In this document: positions 56,840-64,000 of the stretch, in pieces | Position numbering within the stretch: the stretch's first letter is position 1 | How the letters are laid out: each line of letters opens with the position of its first letter | The notes under the pieces: generated by a model | Database searches by the model: none | Told to the model about the DNA's origin: nothing | What the model saw: the letters and a program-made list of their open reading frames with translations, nothing else | Assembly (NCBI GenBank): GCA_000467715.1 | Contig: AJFK01000595.1 | Span: 46,375 to 110,374, forward strand | Source: Hysterium pulicare CBS 123377 | Taxonomy: Eukaryota > Ascomycota > Dothideomycetes > Hysteriales > Hysteriaceae | DNA length: 64,000 bases | Direction: 5' to 3' | Program-made: the position numbers and the translations under genes

Positions 56840-57930
56840 ATGAAGGTATGTATACTTGCGACAGCGCTCAAGAATGACGTAGCTAACTAGATCTCACTTC
56901 GCAGTACCTCGATTTGCGCGAATGTCACGAGGTGACCGCCGCCCTCAACTTTGACACTGAAGATACGAACATTCTCGGTGGTTGCGATGTCTACACTACC
57001 AAAGCAGCTGGCAGCGACAAGAAGCTCCACAAGACCATCGAGAACACACTTCAAACGCAATACCAAGAGATTGTTTCAGCGGCTGCTAGGCTCTCCCCTC
57101 AACAGGCAGCCGAATTCGCCGATGACCTAAACCTCGCTCGATCCAGTCCATTTGGAACCTTGAGCAGCGTTTCCAATCGTCGCAAATTCGCGTACCTCAT
57201 AGCTACGCTCAACGCTACTCACCTCGACTACGACTTCTCGCGTACGCTCCGTCCGAACGATTTCATCAAAGAGAACAATCTTCCGCATGTCATCAACACT
57301 ATCGATAAGGTCATGTACAATTTGCGTCCGCAGAGCTATGCAGGCCTTCCTGTTGGCGCGCAGACTGCCATGGGAGAACCGATCTGGAGCCCCCGCATGT
57401 GGCAACTTATCGATAACGAGATGGACTTAAAGGAATGCGAAATTTACTGCTGGGCGCCAGCATCAGACCCTTTCGATGGTGAGGACGGATCGATTTGGAG
57501 CTACCATTTCTTCTTCTTCTCCAAGAACAAAAAGCGGGTCTGCTACCTCTACTTCCGAGCCATCAGTGCCCTCTCCAATAGCGAGCCTCAAGCTACTTCA
57601 CTCATGTCCAAGTACAAGCATTCGATCTGGAGTGAGTCGACTGTCAAGGCAGGCGCTCAAAAACGTGCAGAATACTGGCTTGGCGACCGTGATCATAGAC
57701 GTATCGAAACCTATGGAGACAATGAGGACGAGTTGGATAACTTGGTGATCGATCATCCCGAAGATGGTGTGGTTGATGCTGAAGAGGTCCTTACAGCCCG
57801 TGAACGCGAAGCTAGTATGGATTACTATTATTCCTCGGACGATGACAGCGATGTCGAGTTCATTCGCGAACGCGAGAAGAGCGCCGTCAGAGCCATGAGC
57901 GAACACCTTAAAGAGGAGATGGAAGTTTAA
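56840..57930 (+). CDS. MAF1: Maf1, RNA polymerase III repressor
   Basis: Exons 56840-56845 and 56905-57930 give 343 aa. The first coding exon is just ATG-AAG, then a 59 bp intron with an AGCTAACTAG branch and GCAG acceptor. The core reads YLDLRECHEVTAALNFDTE, ILGGCDVYTTKAAGSDKKL, RRKFAYLIATLNATHLDYDFS, and the second box SIWSYHFFFFSKNKKRVCYL with YFRAIS. The C-terminus has an acidic SSDDDSDVEF run. Maf1 is dephosphorylated under stress and represses Pol III, controlling tRNA synthesis. The linker between the boxes would hold the phosphorylation sites. Identification is secure. Confidence 0.95.
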
Positions 57931-59372
57931 TCGGCTTTCTCCTCGATCGAGACGCATCCATGCGGACAACATTCAACACTATGAAGAGCCTTGGATGGAT
58001 ATCAACGAACGAGCACGAGTTTACGGAGGGGTTCTTTACCACATGTCACGGAGTTTGGGGTATGGATTCAGGATTTCTGGAACGGCATGCGGTGTTGCAT
58101 ACGGAGCCGGAGTCACTGTTTCCACGGATGTTATGCTCATATTAGCGGATTGGATCGGAGATTACCAGGCTGGGTTTCTCTCTTGATGGGCTTGTTTCGG
58201 GCAGGTTTGTTTCGAGACAGTCCCTTTACTGACCTCTTTTCTGGTCTACTGATTATGGGCGATGTCTTTTGTTTAAGGCTTTTTACTGGCTTTACCTCTA
58301 CTTAGCCTTTTGTTTTCTCTTAACACTCACACTTCCAAGGTCCTCGATTATTGGGCCAAGGATTTCCTATGTACTCAGAAACACAGGAACCTACGCATTA
58401 TAATTGCCTAGGTCAAATACAAAGGTAACTTTTCAACTTCTAAATTTTATTGAATCATCATCTTGGTACTTGCTTGAAAGAGACTGGTCTTGGCGTTTTC
58501 GGTCGGTGGGAGCGACTGTAAATACGTCTGCTACGTCCTTTTGAGATACCCTCTGCTTCTTTTCTTTGGAGTTCTTTAAGTATATGGATTTTTGTAATTA
58601 CTCTTTCCTCTGAGGCTAGCCCAAGCATTTTGGATGGGGCCGTTATTAGGGCACGAACGTAATTTGCACGAAGCAATTTGGGCGCTGAGATAGTATGGGA
58701 GGAGCGAAGAGATTCCGGAAGTCTAATATGTATACTTGTGGTGAATGAATGTTCATAACAATTAATTAGCTCTGATATCGTTCTTCATAAGTGAGTTGAG
58801 ATGTTCTGTCATTGCTCGGTGCCTTCCCGTTTGAGGACATGGCGTAGCTTTGAGTAAAGATTCCAACCTCCAACCTCACTTCAACCTCTCCTTCTACACC
58901 TCAAACCTCCAACGAACGGGGATGAGGATGCCACAAACTCAAAATGTTCTAACTCTCCATCTATCATCAATGTCGCTTTCCTCTCTTATCATCCCCGATA
59001 AAGGGTTCTGATGATCGACCTGTTGGTGATCATTATGATTCGACAAGCGATCGGCCTTCTGATGCAAGTGAGCTGGCATCAAGCCTGATGGTGTCCGAAC
59101 TCGGAATTCTCTGCATGATCGATACATGGGAATGGACGCGTTCTTCAATTCACCCTCGTCAGCTTTCTGGGTCTTTTCAGCTGATCACGAGCGCGCAGAT
59201 GTCGCTCGCGATGGAGCCTTCCCGTCCCTCGCTGCTTCTGGCTTTTCCACAGTCTCAAGACCCAGCGCGATTTTGAAATATTATAAGTGGGTTTATCAGG
59301 GATACCTAACTTCTGTTTGCTTCGCGCTTTCAAGACTTCTGTCTAGCTCGTTTCTGCATTTTCCGTTTGAGT
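57931..59372. other. Intergenic, no gene seen
   Basis: About 1.4 kb downstream of MAF1 and upstream of the membrane-protein gene. Short plus frames after 57960 overlap the MAF1 3' region. The last 200 bp before 59373 are rich in CT runs, consistent with a leader. Confidence 0.5.
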
Positions 59373-61021
59373 ATGAGTCGTTTCCGTATCTTCGTTTCAG
59401 CTCTCTTTCTTTTCCCTCTCGCTCTCCCAGCCTTGAGCAGCGTGAATAGCACCACCGTCATCATTACCCCCGACGATTCAAATCATGGGGATCCCAATAT
59501 TCTCTGCAGACCGCCGAAGTGGACTGACATTGCAGTATTCTTCCTCGGGAATTATATTGCTCACGTTGCCACCATTATGACTTTACCTGGGGAGAACCTT
59601 ATGAGTGTGGTGATAGCCAGTGTTTGGGCACTGTTATTTCCTATTACTGGCATGCTCCGGGGATTTCGGGCGATAAGGCACTTCCCTCTTTTTGGAAAGA
59701 ATGATTTAGAAATAGCTGCGCGAGCTGGAGCGCTTTGCATGCTCTCAGAATTACCCAGTCTCCAACGCGCTGATGACAGTAAGATTGGAATTTGAATACA
59801 ATGATCGCTTTGCTAACATTACTAGTTGTTTCAAATCCTACTAAAGTTCACGGCCATTATCGACTTCCTCCCCGATATGTAATGGAACGAGTTCCGTGGA
59901 ATGCAAGCTTCCAAGTCGAAACTCAAGAGTCTCTTTGGAGCAGATTTCTCCGCAAGCTCAAAGGCATCCAACGATGCAATAGCAATAGCACGGATGTTGA
60001 ACCTCCAACAGCTACTGCAACTGCGTCAATTCTTGTTTCGTGCAACTACAACGTTGTCAAAATTCTAGTGGCTCTTGGTCAGACCATTTTTGCAACCACT
60101 ACCCTCTATCGAACCAAAGGAGACCAGATTGCCCGTTACGGATATGCAGCTTTCGGTCTTATGGTAGCGCCTTATTCATTCGTGTCCTTAATCAACCTCT
60201 TTGCGAATCTTCTATGCCCAACGTATCCAGCGATGTATATTGTAGGATCGAAAGAATCGAAAGACTTAGGTCCGGAAGATGTCGGAGCGAAGCTCGACGG
60301 TCTTACTGGAGAACTGGCAACGACGACGCAGCCGGATTCCGCCCGCAGTCGTAGCTCTTATCGAGGCCTTATTCTTAGAACCTTGGCTCAACTATCTACT
60401 ATATGCGTATGTGCCGCTATACAAGTTGGTATCGTCGGAGGGTTTTCGTCATTTCACAGAGGTTCAAGCACAACCGCTCAACGGGTTTGGACTATGGCCT
60501 GGCTAGCATTCGGCCTGTCTTCTGTAAGCATAACAGAGACCATCAACACGCAGTTCGTAGAAGCGAGGGGGAACATGTTAGAGCGTCTTCGGCAAGACTA
60601 TGAAGTCGATGTGTCAAGGGTAGAGTGTCTTCATCTACTCGAAGACTACGCTCGGAAACACCAAATGAATCGCTTAAAGCCCGGCTATCATAAAATTCAG
60701 CAACAGTTCCGGTGCGTCCCTGACATAACAAAGAAATTAAAAGAGTTTGAATATTTGCGCATGACTAATGGGTACTTGGATGGCTTGCGGCAAGACGGCG
60801 AGAGGTTAGCGAAGCTTGTTGACAACTTAAAAGATACACCCCGTGAATTGGTTGAAGTAGATGTCCTCTTAAGAGAATTCTACGCCCGGCTAAATACACG
60901 TTACAGCGTTCAGGATACGAAGCCAAAAGGCTGGGCCTGGGTTCAGAAGAATGCCGGATGGATACTACTCTACGCTTCCTGTGGTGTGCCCGCCATCGGC
61001 GGGTTCGTCGTTGTCGGGTAA
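59373..61021 (+). CDS. Fungal multi-pass membrane protein, unknown function
   Basis: Exons 59373-59778 and 59826-61021 give 533 aa; the 47 bp intron has GTAAGA, a GCTAAC branch and an acceptor ending CTAG. A signal peptide (FVSALFLFPLALPALSS) is followed by an extracytoplasmic stretch with N-glycosylation sites. Membrane helices follow (DIAVFFLGNYIAHVATIMTL, MSVVIASVWALLFPITGML, SCNYNVVKILVALGQTIFAT, YAAFGLMVAPYSFVSLINLF, LAQLSTICVCAAIQVGIVGG and WTMAWLAFGLSSVSITETIN), then a cytosolic helical region and a last helix (WILLYASCGVPAIGGFVVVG). The gene model is convincing, but I recognise no known family beyond predicted fungal integral membrane proteins. Confidence 0.78.
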
Positions 61022-64000
61022 ATGCTCCAAGAGTATGGAGTTTGCGTTCAGATCACCTGATAGCCTGATATACGTTCGCGGTGGCTGCGGCATACAGTAC
61101 TAGGGCATAAGCTTGGATGTCCTAGCACTGTAAGTGTGCTGGTCAATATACCTTGCCGGTGAGGGATTGATGTCTTCCGGCTTTGAAATCACCGTGGCGT
61201 GATATTTTGGAAATTAAACGGATGGGAACGTTGAAATAGAGAGAATAGGATTTGCTATGGCAGAACTAAGTTTTACTATGAAGAGTACTGGACAAGAGGG
61301 GAATCATTCGATCTGCTACTCACTCAACGCGTTTTTCCTTGTCAGGAGAATTTAGGTGACTGTTCAATGAGAAGAGAACTGGACTACTGAATATAATAGG
61401 ATATTACGACATAGTCTGCAAGAAAAGCCTATATTTCGTCAGGTATTACTTGAAGGCCTACATGTCTCCTGGAATATACTTGCTCTACAATATCTACAAA
61501 TCCATTCAGGTATTATAGGGCGCGCTTGCGAGATTGTGGTAGAGGAGCCAGAGTCTTGCGTTGTTGAGAGGGAAGAGTGAGTCTCACCGTGTCGAGAGGG
61601 AAGGACGAGAGAGTTTACTGATCCAGGAAGAGTAGGAGTAGTTGGATCGGTGAATTGCTCCATGGTTACCTGACAAGCTGTAGCAACAAAGGAAAAGGCT
61701 GTGGAGCGACGTATCAACGAGGCCGTTGACAGCAGTGAATTAAAAGTGGGGGCGTCTGTAGATGGAAGCAACGAAGGAGGCGTTGCGACCAATCAAGCGA
61801 TTCCTTGGACCTAAAGAGCTTGTTGAATTCTCCGTGAACATTTCTTCATCTCTCATGCCTCAACTGGCTTTGCCCTTACGGGTAGTCAGCCTTAACCGGC
61901 TTCGCCGGAGTAAGCATCAATTGAGGCACCTCCCAGGACCTCAACTGTTTCTTGCGCGTTACCTCCAAGAACAAGGAACATCCGTCCTCCCTAGCTTGTG
62001 GCTTGCTGAATATGTGAACTGGTCAGCTCTCACCTTTTGCTCCTTTGTATGTAAGTCTAAGCTCTGACAAAATTCTACAGCCTTACTTCGGGGGATTGAT
62101 AAAGCCCTTTTACCTGATGCAGTTAACTGGGTACCGAGTTCTGGGATCTCTTTTGCAGCTCGCTGAATATCGCTAAGAGAAGGAGAAGCTTAGGCCTGTG
62201 ATGTGATAAGGCGAGACAAATGAGTAGGGAGGCGTGAGCTTGAGCTCGAGCACGGCTTTGCTTCTCTAATCGTTGGAGAGGAGCGGGGGAGGTTCGGCTG
62301 GGAATTACCGTGAACGGTAATGATTTGAAGTCGAAGCATGTGGATGGAATATGATTCCATTCTTTCTTTTCCTAGCTTGTACAGACGAGGGAAAGTGAAG
62401 GGGCGAGGATGATAGTGGTGGAAAGTAGTGCTTACCATGCTTACATACGGTCGATTAGAAGACAAATAGGTTGAGCATTTTCTCTAGCGAATAGGAGTTG
62501 GGAATTTGTTTGGGAGATGGATGCCTTGGTTCTTCCTTTTCGGTCTTGACACCTCCAAGCTTGAGCTGGCGGTGGCTTTTTGTTAGTCTTTTGTTAGTCT
62601 TCGCACATAGACTATTTGATAACTTTGATAGAAACGGTCGATGAAAATATGGTACTCAATAAATGATCACCCATGGTACGGTTGTAGTCAAAGGGTTCCG
62701 GTAGGTACGTGGTAATTGGGTTGGTTAGTCAGGAACAGTACGCGAGTACGTACCTACGGGAACGTACCAGGTGAAGGCCAGCAATTGCCGGATAGGGTCG
62801 ACCGGAAAAGTTCGGATACGGGACCGAGACAGCTGATAGGCGTTTTAGATTTGGAGTTCGAAAGTGCCTTCTAGAGAAACGTTTGGTTAGGGAAGAGATG
62901 AACAGAGTGCCATCGATCAATCATCAGACGCGGGTCGATGCCGGGAGCGGCGACGGGACGAGCGGAACATGTTCATGGGTGTTGAGGCTGGGAAACTTGG
63001 TTCGCTGGGTGGATGGTTGGGTCATCGAATCGTGGTGGGTTTCTTTGTTTGTTTCTGGGATGCGATGGGATGATTTGCTCTAGGATGTGGTTCGAGGGTG
63101 AGATACGCTAGTGCTTAAAGACAGATGGCTTGGGCTAGGGATGTATGAGTGGTGCTGCGACGCCAGATGTGAGCTTAGTCGAAGGATACGATACAACAAA
63201 GGGATGGGATCGGGTGATAGGGAGAGGTTGTTTTACCACATACTTGTTTCTAGAAGGTGGTGTGGAGAGTTACGTATGCAGGCTGGCTGAAATCGCGTCA
63301 ACGTAGGTGGAGGTCGGCGAAGGCGATTTCGTGCATCTGTCAAAATCGTCAGAGGGCTGGCTGAAGCAGTTCGTGATGCGACAACAATAAACATAGGTCC
63401 ATCTTGAGTTTGTTCTCGAAATCTTTGGTAGTTCAGTACGGTGTGATCGGATGGGATTAATGCTAATTCCCAGGTTCCTCCAACTATGGAACGTTGCAAG
63501 CCAGCTTGGTCCATGTAAGGCGTTCAGGTACCATCCGCAATACAATTTCCCGTCCCTTGTTGTTATGCGTCGTACCTGAACTTCCAAAAACCGCGCGGAA
63601 TTATAGATTGGTGGTTGCCAATATATCAGAGATCCAATGGCTTTCCAGCCACAGGTAAAGTTTAAAAATCCATGGGGTTTCTTTTCCTGTCGTCCCCGCC
63701 GTGTACTTTGGTAAATGTCGAGACCCTAATGCAGCCACAGGAGAAATTAGTCAATTAACGGGACCAAGCCACAAGTGTTCACAGCATGTGCTCCAGAGAT
63801 CGTGGTTTGGAAACGAGCCACAAAGGCTTTGCTGTGTTGCACTCTGGCACTTTCTCGGGTTGCGAAAATCGAATCTCCCTTGAGCTGTCAGGGGAAGTTG
63901 ACATCTAACGTGCATCTTGTCGCTGTCGTCAGCCCGCCACAGTTCCCCTGAAGGAACCAATGGGCGCTTGGAGATTCCAAGGCGGCAGGCCGCAGTGCGG
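61022..64000. other. Terminal 3 kb without a recognised gene
   Basis: Short frames only. A minus-strand ATG frame of 74 codons (61439-61663) and plus frames at 61762-62067 and 62883-63083 show no domain. A gene cut by the window edge cannot be excluded. Confidence 0.5.

Noticed and set aside
61439-61792. Minus frame near the window end
   Set aside because: The frame start is a TTG; the in-frame ATG gives 74 low-complexity residues without similarity.

Overview
This 64 kb window is nuclear DNA of a filamentous ascomycete (Pezizomycotina). Genes carry short introns of about 48-180 bp with GTANGT-type donors and CTAAC/CTGAC-type branch sites. They include fungus-specific families: a Zn2Cys6 regulator, an OPT transporter, a STE2 pheromone receptor, a DUF8021-type secreted protein and a small secreted protein with an SPACFIVG motif. 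I lean towards Leotiomycetes, but that is an inference from gene style, not a phylogeny. I see no operons, plasmid or phage functions, rRNA, convincing tRNA or intact transposon.

Layout. 0-6 kb: a BTB/POZ protein (+), glutathione-dependent formaldehyde dehydrogenase (-) and a peroxiredoxin-like-2 protein (-). 6-18 kb: almost all on the minus strand, with a SET-domain protein, a coiled-coil protein only 22 bp upstream of it, a secreted amidase, an oligopeptide transporter, a short degenerate-looking SET protein, a four-helix membrane protein and a small secreted protein. 18-24.4 kb: a truncated PrpF-family remnant, a DUF8021-type secreted protein, epsilon-COP, a SAM methyltransferase and, divergently, spermidine synthase. 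26-40.6 kb: NAD kinase, an isocitrate lyase/PEP-mutase family enzyme, a Zn2Cys6 regulator, a PP2A activator (PTPA), glutathione peroxidase with a probable mitochondrial leader, and a C2H2 regulator. 40.6-45.8 kb: a gene-poor stretch of about 5 kb. 45.8-61 kb: a CorA-like membrane protein, a tandem-BRCT protein, STE2, the regulatory-subunit-like protein of glutamate-cysteine ligase, AP-1 sigma, MAF1 and an orphan multi-pass membrane protein. 61-64 kb: no gene recognised.

Most genes are single-copy housekeeping functions: secretory traffic (epsilon-COP, AP-1 sigma), NADP and polyamine supply, Pol III repression and PP2A folding. They are interleaved with accessory secreted proteins, transporters and regulators. 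Three separated genes touch glutathione metabolism (formaldehyde dehydrogenase, peroxidase, glutamate-cysteine ligase modifier), but their spacing does not argue for a cluster. I see no complete secondary-metabolite cluster, since the lone methyltransferase has no PKS, NRPS or terpene partner.

Exon structures were built by hand by matching donor, branch and acceptor signals to an uninterrupted frame. The strongest unusual observations are two GC-AG introns each next to a micro-exon, a truncated PrpF remnant, an alternative-start mitochondrial leader on glutathione peroxidase, alternative terminal exons in AP-1 sigma, and an upstream ORF whose stop overlaps the STE2 start.
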